From Fonticula-like sp. SCN 57-25 (lineage: Eukaryota; Nucleariida; Rotosphaerida), in NCBI GenBank assembly GCA_001724245.1, contig MEDX01000025.1, positions 1 through 43,137 on the forward strand: a stretch of DNA of 43,137 nucleotides. The letters run 5' to 3'. Under the pieces are notes generated by a model that ran no database searches, was not told where the DNA came from, and saw only the letters and a list, made by a program, of their open reading frames with translations. Position numbers and translations under genes: made by a program. Shown here piece by piece: positions 9,587 to 19,164 of this stretch (position 1 is the first letter of the stretch; every line of letters begins with the position of its first letter).

Positions 9587-12445
9587 ATGGCCGCCGCAGC
9601 GATGCCGGCCGGGGCCGCAGCCGCCGGGCTCGAAAGCGTGCTCGAATCGCGCAGCCTGTTTGAGCAGCTCGCCGCGCTGACAAAGACCGTTGGTGCTTTG
9701 CCAGAGTCGGTACGAAAAATGCCGCTTTGCGGGCACTTTGTACTCACGATGTCGTTTTTGCCTCGCAGAGCTCTGAGGGCGGTGACTACGACTACTACCG
9801 CACCACCTATAGCCAGTTCAAGGATGTGATGGGGCGCGCGGGTGCCGACCTTTTAGATATGGGCGCAAAGCTCGTGAAGCAGCAGAGCAAGTTGCAGAAC
9901 GCCAAGGCAGTGCCGACTGACGTTTCGCGCTCCACCGTGATCGACCAGTACAACCGCGTCGTTGACGTGATTGATGGCATCCTCGAGTCTGCCGTACGCA
10001 GATCCCTTTTTGGGTGTCTTTTTCTGAATGTCGCAAAATAGGATGTCGCGCTTGATGAGCTGAGCGGCCGCATTCCGAGCGCTCTGCAGTCACCGGTCGC
10101 GCGCCCCGGTGCCCCCGCACTGACGCCGTCCAAGAGCACTGGCCGCCTGGATCACCGCCTGATGCACGCCGGCAACCTGCGCCCGCAGGACCAGTTTGCC
10201 GACCGCATCGACAACTCGTCGGTGCCATTCGTACCGCGTCTGCTAACCAAGCCGCACTCGCTGCGCAAGTTTGACCGCGAGCGTTTTGTCAGCGAAAACG
10301 CCCCCGCCGAGGACGACGACGAAGACGAGGCCGAGGCCCCCGTCGAAAACGGCCGCTCGCGCTCGTCGCTCAACCTGTCGCGGCGGCGCGGCTACCCTCA
10401 CCCCTACGAAGAGGAGATCCGCCACATCAAGTACCCCGCGTGGCTCTTTACCCCTTGCCAGGAGCAGATTTACCTCCCCCTTGGCCAGACAAAGTGCACG
10501 TGGGTGGACACTGAGGCTGCGCTCGACGAGCTCATTGCTAAGCTGGAGGCCGTGACTGAATTTGCGGTCGATCTTGAGCACCACAGCTACCGCTCTTTCC
10601 AGGGCTTCCTCTGCCTCATGCAGCTGTCCACGCGCTCGGAAGACTTTCTCGTCGACGTGCTCGCCCTGCGCGCGCACATGCACCGCATGAACGGCGTGTT
10701 TGCCAACCCGGCCATCTGCAAGGTCCTGCACGGCGCCGACAGTGACATTGTCTGGCTCCAGCGCGACTTTGGAATCTACATCGTCAACCTCTTTGACACT
10801 GGCCAGGCCGCCCGCGTCCTCGGTGCGCCCTTTTTCTTTTTTGTTGCGTTGCTGACCCGCCGCCGCGAGTAGAAATGCCGAGCTTTGGCCTTGCGCACCT
10901 TTTGCACCACTATGTGAATGTCGAGGCTGACAAAAAGTATCAGCTTGCCGACTGGCGCATCCGCCCGCTGCCCACCGAGATGGCGCGGTACGCTCAGGAG
11001 GACACGCACTACCTCCTCTACATCTTTGACCGCCTTCGGAATGAGCTGCTGGCGCGGTCGACGCCCGACCTCGACCGCGTCCGCGCGGTGCTCCGCCGCA
11101 GCGAGGAAGTCGCGCTCAAGCGCTACGAGATTGAGCTCTACGACGAGCAGGCGTACACGAATCTCCTCTCAAAGTACCGCGGCGACCTCTCGGCGCAGCA
11201 GCTCGCCGTCTTCAAGGCGCTCTACGCGTGGCGCGACCGCACCGCCCGCCAGCTGGACGAGGGCACCGCGTACGTAAATTCTTGTTTATGGACACAAATT
11301 TTAACGTGGATCTTTCAGGTATATTCTGTCTAATCAGCCGTTCTTCAAGCTGGTCGCCGCCATGCCGACGACGGCGCAGCGCGTCGTGGCGTCGCTGCAG
11401 CCGCTGCCGGCCTTTCTCAGGCAGCACGCCGACGAGGTGGCAAAGGTCATCGCCGAGGCCAAGCAGAGCGGCGGCGCTGTTCAGTCGACCGCCGCTTTTC
11501 CCGCGTCTTTCTACCTCGCTACGGAGCTCAAGGCGCCGGCAGTGCCCGTACCCAGTGCAGCCGTCGCGCGCTTCCAGGGCGCATGTACGCTGCTTTATAG
11601 TGTTTTATATATGGTTATGCTCACTGTGATTGGTAGCAGCGACTGCCGAGCCGTTTGTGCCGTCGCGGAGCGTCAAGATTGCCCCGCAGGCGAACAAGTC
11701 CGGTCTTATTGCCAAGCTGCCCGCGGCCCCTCTTTCGGTGCGCCCTTTCTATTTAGATGCTTTTAGTTTGTGCTGACTGTGCTTTTAGGATCGCGTAAAA
11801 AAGTCGATTTCGGCGATTCACAAGACGCTCTCTCTGACGCCGCACCTTTCCGAGTACCTCTCGTCGTACTCGATCATCACGTCGGCCGACCTCGCCGAAG
11901 GCAAGACGGCGCGCGGCGTCGCCATGCCCGCGGCGGGCGTCTTTGTCGCGCACACCAAGGCCGACAAAAAGGCCGAGGTCAAGGAGGAGGAGAAGGAGGA
12001 AGAAAAGCTCTTTGTCCTCTCGCAGATGAGGGCCGCCGAGCGCGCCGCCGCTTCGTCATCGAACGCGCCGGCCAGTCGCAAGCGCACAAAGGACGATTCT
12101 GACAGCGACAGCGAAGACGACAGCAGCAGCGACGACAGCAGCAGCGAGGAGGAAAAGCGTCCGGTCGCCGCTCAGCCGCCGCCGGCAAAGCAGCGCAAGG
12201 CGGCCGAGGCGGTGACGCCGTTCGACTACGCCAATGCCAAGAGCGCCGTGAAGGGCGTCGCGGGCCACAACGCGCGTTCCGTCGAGCAATGTGCGCTTTT
12301 TTGGTTTCTGTTTTTGTGTGCTGACTGTGCTGCAGCGTCCTTCAACCCGTACAAGCTGGCGGACGGCAAGCGCGGTAACAAGGTGCGCAGCAAGACGCAG
12401 ATGCGCAGCGGCAATCGCAGCGCGACCTTCCGCAAGACCAAGTAA
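9587..12445 (+). CDS. RRP6: RRP6/EXOSC10, nuclear exosome 3'-5' exoribonuclease
   Basis: Trims rRNA, snoRNA and other nuclear RNAs with the exosome. Eight exons: 9587-9709, 9769-9993, 10042-10822, 10873-11269, 11319-11584, 11640-11737, 11789-12290, 12336-12445; 833 aa. Domains in order: N-terminal PMC2NT-like region (YSQFKDVMGRAGADLLD), DEDD-Y exonuclease with FAVDLEHHSY, VLHGADSDIVWL and YAQEDTHYLLYI (the four acidic residues and the Tyr are present), HRDC domain (LAVFKALYAWRDRTA ... ILSNQPFFKL), then a low-complexity acidic/Ser tail and a basic end (KVRSKTQM). EMPSFGLAHLLHHY and YQLADWRIRPLP are hallmark stretches. All seven introns are 45-59 nt and all donors are GTRCG. The start gives an immediate PMC2NT region. 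Confidence 0.95.
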
Positions 12446-12583
12446 GGGCACTTTTGTTTTTCTGTACATAAACATCTGTAGCATATGAAACTGATACGAA
12501 AAAGAGTCAAATGGCTGCCATTATTATATTGCGTGCTTGCGTTCATTAGGTAAAGCTGTAAAGGGGATATGGGCGTTTCTTGT

Positions 12584-13803
12584 CTAGCCAAAGAGCTTGG
12601 TGAAGCAGGTGGTGCAGTATGGCTTGCCCTCGTTGTCCTTGAAAGTGCCCTTGGCGAGCTGCTTTGTGCAGAAGGCGCAGACAAAGTGCTCTGGGTGGTA
12701 GCGCTTCTGCAGCGCCACCACGCAGCGGCCGACGATGGGCTTTTGGCACGACGCGCAGAGCGAGCCCTTCTGCTGGTTAAAGTGCGTCTCGCAGTACGGC
12801 TTGCCCTCGTGGTCAAAGAAGGTACCGCTGAACGGCTGGTGGCACTCCATGCACACAAAGCACTGAGGGTGCCACTGGCGGCCGAGCGCGTTCAGGCAGT
12901 CCGCCATGATCGGCTTGTCGCACGCGCCGCAGCGCGGGGCAAACATGTTAAAGTAGTCCTCCTCGCAGTACGCCTTGCCGTCCTTTTCCAGGAAACGACC
13001 GTTTGAGAGGTTCTTTCCGCACTGCGAGCAGAAAAAGTGGTCAAAGTGCCACGTCTTGTTGAGCGCGTTGACGCAGCGATCCTTGATCGTGCCGTTGCAG
13101 TAGGCGCAGCGGGGCGCAAAAAGATCGTGGAAGCAGCGCTCGCAGTAAGGCGAGCTGTCGCGGTCAAAGAACGAGTCAGAGCCGAGCGGCGTGCGGCAGT
13201 TCAGGCACGCAAAGTGCTCCTTGTGGAACGTCTTGCCGAGCGCAGTCACAACCTCGCCGATGACGGGCTTCTTGCACACCCAGCACTGACCCTTGTACTC
13301 GGAGTCCATGCCAATCTGGCCCATCTCGGAGCTCAGCGAGTTCAAAAGGTTGTCAAGATCGTTACGGCCGCCCTTGGCAGCGGGAGCAGCCGACTTGGTC
13401 GAGCTCGTCGCAGAGGGCGTTGACAGCTCAGCGAGCAGATCGTCCACCGTCGCGGCGGCCGAGTTGGCGGCTAAGGGGGCGGGATCAGCAGCCGATCATA
13501 GGCATTGGCGAAAGTGCGCACGCTTCGGGGCCGACTGGAGAGAGCTCGAGGTGCTGGGCGCGGCCGACGCGCCGGCGGGCGCCTTGGCGGCGGTCGACGA
13601 CGCCGACGAGCCGAGCTCGGCCATCAGGTCATCGAGCTCCTGGAAGCCGGCGCGCTGAGGCTGCGCGACGGGCTCGGGAGCCGCGACCGACGCAACCGCA
13701 ACGGGGACGGGCTTGGGAACAGAAAGCTCCTGAAGCAATTGATCTTTCAGGAAGACGTTAGCACGGCCGCATCGCCATCTGTGCGCGTACCGAGCTCCTC
13801 CAT
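12584..13803 (-). CDS. PXN: Paxillin-type adaptor: LD motifs plus four LIM domains
   Basis: Scaffold of integrin-type or actin-linked adhesion sites. Exons 13803-13791 (13 nt), 13743-13522 and 13470-12584; 373 aa. Splicing the 13-nt exon builds a perfect LD1 motif at the N-terminus, MEELDQLLQELS. Further LD motifs: LDDLMAELG, VDDLLAELS and LDNLLNSLS. Four zinc-binding LIM domains follow at about 141-192, 200-252, 259-311 and 318-370, each with the CxxC...HxxC...CxxC...CxxC/D layout (for example CWVCKKP, CAYCNGT, CGACDKP, CASCQKP). LD motifs plus four LIM domains are the defining paxillin architecture in Holozoa and Amoebozoa; ascomycete Pxl1 has fewer LIM domains. The tail ends in KLFG. A palindromic CRE lies 71 bp upstream. 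Confidence 0.95.
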
Positions 13804-14186
13804 GATGCTCCTTGCCTGCTATTGATAGAAGCGCAGTCAACCAAACAAGAATTCCAATCTCAAATCTCATCGGTGACGTCACCACCTACGTCATCACACG
13901 AACCAGAAGTCTGCAGAATTATAGGCAGAGAATAGGCATTGTGCTACCAAATGAATATACGCTGCGTCCATACGCATGCATACACGGCACTGTGTCCTTA
14001 ACTGTTCATGTTTCATACTATATTCAATGTCATCGTGCACCTTTCACGCTTCACAAGGCGATCGCCAGTCGGCGCTGATAGCCAGAGTGCGTCAAGTCCG
14101 TGTTGTATGCCAACTTTTAATAAAATGTGGTAATGATTGTGTCTATTATGGAATATAAAACTGGTAGGCCGCTCAATGGCGGGCGA
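13804..14186. other. Intergenic region between BCAT 3' end and paxillin promoter
   Basis: 383 bp, AT-richer than the genes. It holds the TGACGTCA site near the paxillin start and an AATAAA at 14119-14124 whose orientation fits neither neighbour. I see no further gene in it. Confidence 0.5.
13874..13881. promoter_or_regulatory. CRE palindrome TGACGTCA upstream of paxillin
   Basis: A full 8-bp CRE/ATF palindrome 71 bp before the paxillin ATG, followed by a half-site-like ACGTCA at 13888-13893. This would suit a CREB/ATF-type bZIP factor. Function is inferred from motif only. Confidence 0.5.
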
Positions 14187-15670
14187 TTACACGACGACAG
14201 ACCAGTCCGACTCGATCTCGCCGTACTGGATGCCCATGATGGTGTCGGCGATGCGCTTGGTGAGCGGGCCGGCCTCGCTGGTGGGGTCGTTGGGGTCGAG
14301 CGGGATGACGCGGTCGACGCCGAGGTACGAGATGGCCTTGATGGGCGACACAATGGCGGCGGTGCCGGCACCAAACATCTCAATGACCTACCAAGGCATC
14401 ATCAGCATCGCTCATGCAAAGTGGCGGCATTAAAACGTACGCGCTTCTCGGCGACGGCCTTGGCGACCTGGGGCATCGTGAAGGGGCGCTCCGACACCTT
14501 GAACTCGTTCCACTGGCGGGCGAGCGAGAGGACCGAGTCGCGGGTGACACCGGGGAGAATCGTGCCGTCGAGCGGCGGCGTGATGAGCTCCTTCTCGCCC
14601 TGCTCGTTGATCCAGAACATGAAGCAGTTCATCGTGCCGACCTCGGTGACCTGGTGGTCATTGCCGAGCAGCCAAAGGATCTGCGAGTAGCCCTTCTCGG
14701 CGGCAGTCTGCTGCGGCAGAAGGCCAGGCGCATAGTTGCTAAGCACAGAAAAGCACAAAAAAGCGTCAGTACTCACCGGGCCGCGATAATCGTTGAGCGT
14801 ACGCGCCGAGCTTGGCGTCACCGGTGCCTCCGGGCCACGCGCGCACATACTGCGGGTCGGCGAGAAGCTTGACGGCAGCAAAGCCCGACTTGTAGTACGG
14901 GCCGACGGGCGAGCTGATCACGAAGAGGAGCGCCGAGCTCGAGCGGCCGACACCGAGCGACTCCTGGGTGCCGATCAGGGTCGGGCGGAGGTACAGCGAG
15001 TAGCCGCGCTGCGACGGGATCCACTCGTGGTCAACGCGGAGCAGCTGCTTGATGCACTCGAGCAGCTCCTGCTTGTTGAACGTCTGCCGGAAAAGGGTGA
15101 GCGGGAGATTAAGGGGGAGCGGGGGGAGCGGGACGTACGGGGAGCGACAGGCGCGACGCAGAGCGCGACATGCGGTCCATGTTGAGCATCGGGCGGAAGA
15201 GGCGGATGTTGCCGTTCTTGTCCTTGTACGCCTTCATGCCCTCAAAGAGCTGCGGAGGATGAAAGAAAAGGAAAGAAGGGGGAGGAAGGTGAGTATGCGG
15301 CATGCGTGGCGCCCCGTGGCGCACCTCAGTCGCGTAGTGGAACACCGAGGCGGACGGCTCGAGCTCGAGCTTGTGGTAAGCCGAGATGACCGGCGCCTTC
15401 CAGCCGGTGCTCTCCTGCCACGGAACCTCGAGCATGTGGTCGGCGAACGTGCGGCCGAACACGAGCTGGTCATTCGGGACCTTCGGGCGGGGCTTGTCGG
15501 TCAGGCGCACACTGAGCGAGCGGTGCTGCGGGCACGCATGAGCGCAAATTGGGAAAAAACTGAAAAGAGCGCACATCAATATCAGCCTTGACGGTCGCAT
15601 GGCTCGTGGCGAGCGCGCGAGAGAGCCACTGCTGGCGGGCAAAACCCGGCGAAACACGCAGAAGGGCCAT
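14187..15670 (-). CDS. BCAT: Branched-chain amino acid aminotransferase, mitochondrial type
   Basis: PLP enzyme that interconverts Leu/Ile/Val and their 2-oxo acids. Six exons: 15670-15575, 15525-15325, 15249-15139, 15083-14803, 14738-14441, 14387-14187; 395 aa, close to human BCAT2 (392). The first exon encodes an Arg-rich, acid-free leader ([20 protein letters not shown]), typical of mitochondrial import. Class IV hallmarks: [30 protein letters not shown], the PLP lysine in GDAKLGANYAP (built by splicing), [11 protein letters not shown] and [18 protein letters not shown]. Donors are GTGCGC or GTACGY. The domain is complete and no key residue is missing. Confidence 0.95.
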
Positions 15671-15909
15671 CTTGGTTCGGACGATGCTTCGTGGGAGAAG
15701 TTTGAAAGTGTCGGCATGTGACAGGCCTGTGGCAGGTGATCTTCACGCGGTCGCCCCGTCGGCGCCTTGACATCTTGCATAGGAATATGTGTTTATATGC
15801 GTATGCATGCTGGTATTTACACGTAGTGTACAACAAAAAAAAAGGCACAGAATGCGAAATGGGGTGGCGATACAGAGAGACACATAGAGCGTGAACATTC
15901 ACTGCGTGA

Positions 15910-17117
15910 TCACCGCTTGATTTTGAGCATATGCGACACGTGCTCCCACGTCTTTTGTGCAGCGTTCCTGCACGCAACCAGCGTCAGCTGCCATGAAAGA
16001 GTAGAGAAAAAGAAAAAGTGCAAGCAAATAAACGCACTTGATGCGGCTAGGCGCCTGCGGCCCCGGTCTATGGACGACGTAGAGCTGCGAGCGGAGGTGC
16101 GCGACGGCCCGCTCAAAGGAGATCACGCGCTGCGCTCCCCTTTCCGGCCACGCGCGCCCTCCCACAAGCGACGTCGGCGCCGGCTGCGCTGTCTCGGGCG
16201 GCGGGACGAGCATGAGCGCCGCTGGCGCCCCACCCAGCTCGGTCGGCTGCGCCATTGCGGCGAGCGCTAAGCCTGCGCCGCGGGCGAGCGCCGCCGCCGA
16301 CTCGCTATCCGCTGCGAGGCTGTCAAAGGCATCGACGGTGGCGCACGTGCGCGCAAACGCAAAGAGCGGCGCGGCGGACTTGTCCGGCATGAACTCGATG
16401 ACGCGGCGGAGCGACTCGACGAGCGAGGTGTCGGGCACAGTGTCTGAGCAGACGAGCACTACGTGGGACATCTGGAACGCCCACAGGGCCGCCTGCATGG
16501 CCCGCAGCTGCGGCTCGCGCATCGCATGGCGGCCGTGCTCGCCGGGCGTAAAGTCCACGTCGCAGAGCACATTCAGGTAAACGACCCGCTCGAGGGTCAC
16601 AGTGCACGAGATCACCTGATCAGCCGGCGGGGACGGCGAAAACGCGGGCGTCGCGCCGTGCCGCGTCAGCTCGTTGAGAACTGCCGTCGCGGCGTTCGAC
16701 GACGAGCGACATACGCAGCAAATGACTAAAAGGTCGCTCGGATCGCCTCCCAGGGCGTCGTGGAGATCATCCGCGTGGAGCACGCCCCCAACGTCGAGCA
16801 CGGTGAACGCGCGATCGCGATGCTTTACTGGAACCGCGGGGCTGGCAGCCGTCGGCGGGCGGGCGGGCGCTGGCGTTGTAGCGGTCGGCGACGGGACGGG
16901 CGTCGCGTCCCTGCCCGGCCGGCCACTCAAGAGTACGCGCCGCACCTCTGGCACGACTGGGCGCGAGAACTCATCCGAGTCAAGGACGGTATGGGGGGTG
17001 GAAGAAGGGCCTTTCGACGCCTTTGGGCGGCTGTCCTGCCGTCGTATCCTTCGCGCTGGCATTCACACGTTGAGCGACACAGTGGTGGCGACAAGGTACC
17101 GTACCGTCGTCTGCCAT
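15910..17117 (-). CDS. SMG9: SMG9-like nonsense-mediated decay factor with degenerate P-loop
   Basis: In animals SMG9 with SMG8 binds and restrains the SMG1 kinase in mRNA surveillance. Exons 17117-17105 (13 nt), 17055-16038, 15967-15910; 362 aa. After a Pro/Ala-rich, disordered N-terminus comes a G-domain-like fold: DLLVICCVCRSSSNAAT at the P-loop place, LERVVYLNVLCDV in the DxxG-strand place, then MQAALWAFQMSHVVLVCSD, which resembles the SMG9 segment before a helix (human has FLFTVCHVVIVVQD). The C-terminus formed by splicing is NAAQKTWEHVSHMLKIKR, similar in character to the SMG9 end. The GxxGxGKS P-loop of animal SMG9 is not preserved. Another SMG8/9-fold member is possible. Three GTTTGC elements lie just upstream. 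Confidence 0.6.
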
Positions 17118-17137
17118 GGCGGCGGGCAACGCCAGTG

Positions 17138-17170
17138 ACAGTTTGCCTGCAGTTTGCACGTCAGTTTGCA
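17138..17170 (+). promoter_or_regulatory. Three CAGTTTGCA elements at 12-bp spacing (SMG9-like promoter)
   Basis: ACAGTTTGCC covers 17137-17146, then CAGTTTGCA at 17150-17158 and 17162-17170; starts at 17138, 17150 and 17162 are exactly 12 bp apart. The array begins 21 bp upstream of the minus-strand ATG at 17117. Only this gene starts here, because the neighbour NMD3 ends at 17342. Confidence 0.65.
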
Positions 17171-17341
17171 TTGATTTGCGCGAGGTGTGTACCTGCAATT
17201 CATGGAAGGACTGTGGACGTATTGTATCTCAGACTGCATAGACTTTTACATTGCCATCGGTAAATATCATATGTACAGAAACAAAGCTCTGTCTCGGCGA
17301 GCACAACGCAACAAATCTCCTAAGAACGTCCACAAAAACTC

Positions 17342-18916
17342 TTACATTTCGACGTCGTTGTCGGCGTCGGCGTCGGCGTCGTCCGGCGGCGCCGCAGCGT
17401 CGTCGAGGCCCATATCGTTGAACTCGTCGAGGAGCTCGTCGACGTTGACCTCGGGGAAGTCCTCCTCCTCCGGCTCGTCCTCGTCGTCCTCGGCCTGCAT
17501 GGGCGCGGTTTCGAGTGCCGGCTGGGCGTTGGGGTCCTTGAAGAGGTTGACGGCCGCGCGCATCTCGGGGTCCTCCTCGACGTCGCGCAGGAAAAGCTCA
17601 TAGTCGTTCTCTGTCTTTTGCTGTACGTCCTTGCGGTTGTTGAGGCGCTCCTGGTGGTGTGTGAGCTCCTTGGAGAGCTGCTGGAGCTTCCAGTTCCGCT
17701 GGCGGTTCTTGCGACGGCGGTTCGGGTAGCCCTTCTTGACGAGCACAATGTCGGGCAGCGAGCCGCGATCGAGCAGGTCAAAGTCGTTGTTGTTGAAATT
17801 GGAGATGACAAGGTCGTAGCCCATGGCGGTGTCGCCGGGCTGCAGGATCGCGCCGAGGTGCGAGCGCACAATAAACATCGTGTCGTTGCGGCCAAAGTCA
17901 GACTTGCGCGCAACCTGAACGTCGGCGAGCACAAACTTGCCGCGCGTCGGGCCGAGCGGCTCCACGTCGAGAACAACAAACTCGGTCAGGTCCTGAGCGG
18001 CGCAGATGCTGGTAAACGGGCCGCGCCAGTACGCGCCGCTCATCACGTCGGCGACCTGAAGCGTGTTGGGGTCGACCAGGTGGATCGAGTTGCCAACGCG
18101 GTAGCACAGAACGAGCGGGGCAATGTTGCCAAGCGCCGGGCGAAGGTGCTTGGGAAGGCACACAAGATCGTCCTTGCAGATCGGCGCGATTTCGACCGAA
18201 AAGGTGTACTTGAAGCTCGCAGTGTTGCTCTGCCAGTCGGCCGAGATGATCTCCTGCGCCGTCTTGTAGCGGCACGGGACGACAGACTGCAAAAAGTCGG
18301 TGAACTTGTGCGCCCTGGTCTTGGTGCTAAAGAAAAAGTCAATGCCGTCGGGGGTCTCGGCAATGTTGGTCGTGATCTTGTGCTGGCCGTGCTTGAGGAT
18401 CAGCTGCTCGAGGAAGAAGAACGTGCGCTTGTGGGCAACCTTTTGCCGCACCTGGACGCACGCGCGCCACATGTCCTTTGCCTCGGCGCGGTGGCATTCC
18501 TCGCACACCTGGCTGGCAATGACATACTCGATCACAAACACCTGCTGAAGGATCGTCGATGCAAACACCTCCTTCTGAATGGTCAGCTTGACCTTGATGC
18601 GCCGCGAGTGGGGCTCGGTCCAGATAAAGCCCGCATCCACCAGGCGAACGCGGTTCAGGCCGCGCACCTTGCGAAGGCAGAGCGCCAGCAGCTCGGATGA
18701 CTCGAGCGCGCACGAGAGCCACTGGCCCGGCGGCTGCAGGTACCGCTCGCAAAACTTGCACCAGTGCATCACAATCTGCTTGGGAATGCCGTCCGTGATG
18801 TCCACCTCGCTCTGAATACAGTTCAGGCACATGTTCGCCGGGTTCGGCGGAATGGGCGTCGCGCATTTGCAGCACAGGATGAGCTGCTCCCGCGTTTGCA
18901 CAGTGATGTACTCCAT
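17342..18916 (-). CDS. NMD3: NMD3, 60S pre-ribosomal subunit nuclear export adaptor
   Basis: Bridges the pre-60S subunit to the exportin CRM1. Intronless, 524 aa. N-terminal zinc-binding region has paired cysteines (ILCCKCATPIPPN, MCLNCIQ, WCKFCERYLQPP), then LDAGFIWTEPHSRR-type sequence with VCEECHR, DGIDFFFSTKTRAHKF, and the family-typical LVCLPKHLRPALGNIAPLVL. The C-terminal tail is acidic, where the nuclear export signal usually sits, and ends in a Asp/Ala run. Length matches the yeast protein (518 aa). The start is the first Met and reads MEYITVQTREQLILCC. Its 248-bp upstream gap holds an inverted GTTTGC pair. Confidence 0.96.
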   Translation of the reverse strand: MEYITVQTREQLILCCKCATPIPPNPANMCLNCIQSEVDITDGIPKQIVMHWCKFCERYLQPPGQWLSCALESSELLALCLRKVRGLNRVRLVDAGFIWTEPHSRRIKVKLTIQKEVFASTILQQVFVIEYVIASQVCEECHRAEAKDMWRACVQVRQKVAHKRTFFFLEQLILKHGQHKITTNIAETPDGIDFFFSTKTRAHKFTDFLQSVVPCRYKTAQEIISADWQSNTASFKYTFSVEIAPICKDDLVCLPKHLRPALGNIAPLVLCYRVGNSIHLVDPNTLQVADVMSGAYWRGPFTSICAAQDLTEFVVLDVEPLGPTRGKFVLADVQVARKSDFGRNDTMFIVRSHLGAILQPGDTAMGYDLVISNFNNNDFDLLDRGSLPDIVLVKKGYPNRRRKNRQRNWKLQQLSKELTHHQERLNNRKDVQQKTENDYELFLRDVEEDPEMRAAVNLFKDPNAQPALETAPMQAEDDEDEPEEEDFPEVNVDELLDEFNDMGLDDAAAPPDDADADADNDVEM

Positions 18917-18971
18917 GGTCGTCGGCCCCTACACACGATGCCGCGTGGACACTGGCGCTTGATAAGCAATA

Positions 18972-18987
18972 TGCAAACTGGTTTGCG
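18972..18987. promoter_or_regulatory. Inverted TGCAAACTG / GTTTGC pair (NMD3 promoter)
   Basis: TGCAAACTG at 18972-18980 runs directly into GTTTGCG at 18981-18987, giving an inverted pair of the element found in other promoters. It lies 56 bp upstream of the NMD3 ATG at 18916. Confidence 0.5.
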
Positions 18988-19164
18988 GATTTCAAAGCTG
19001 ATGACGCAATCCAGCTGCAATCCAGATCGTTCCTTTGGGTTCCTTTGGCGTCCATGGGTATGGCAGAAATATACAGAAAAATGCGGCAATTAAAGCTGAA
19101 TTAAAGTGGAAATTACATAAAAGGGGCTCAAAAATGCAAGTACAAGGAAACATGTGCATCAATG

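Noticed and set aside
10186-10198. CCAGTTTGCC within RRP6 as another promoter element
   Set aside because: It is in the middle of coding sequence (DQFADR), without a 12-bp partner; likely chance.
17618-18700. 360-codon plus-strand open frame opposite NMD3
   Set aside because: Antisense shadow with low-complexity Ala/Val/Arg/Leu sequence; NMD3 on the minus strand explains the region.
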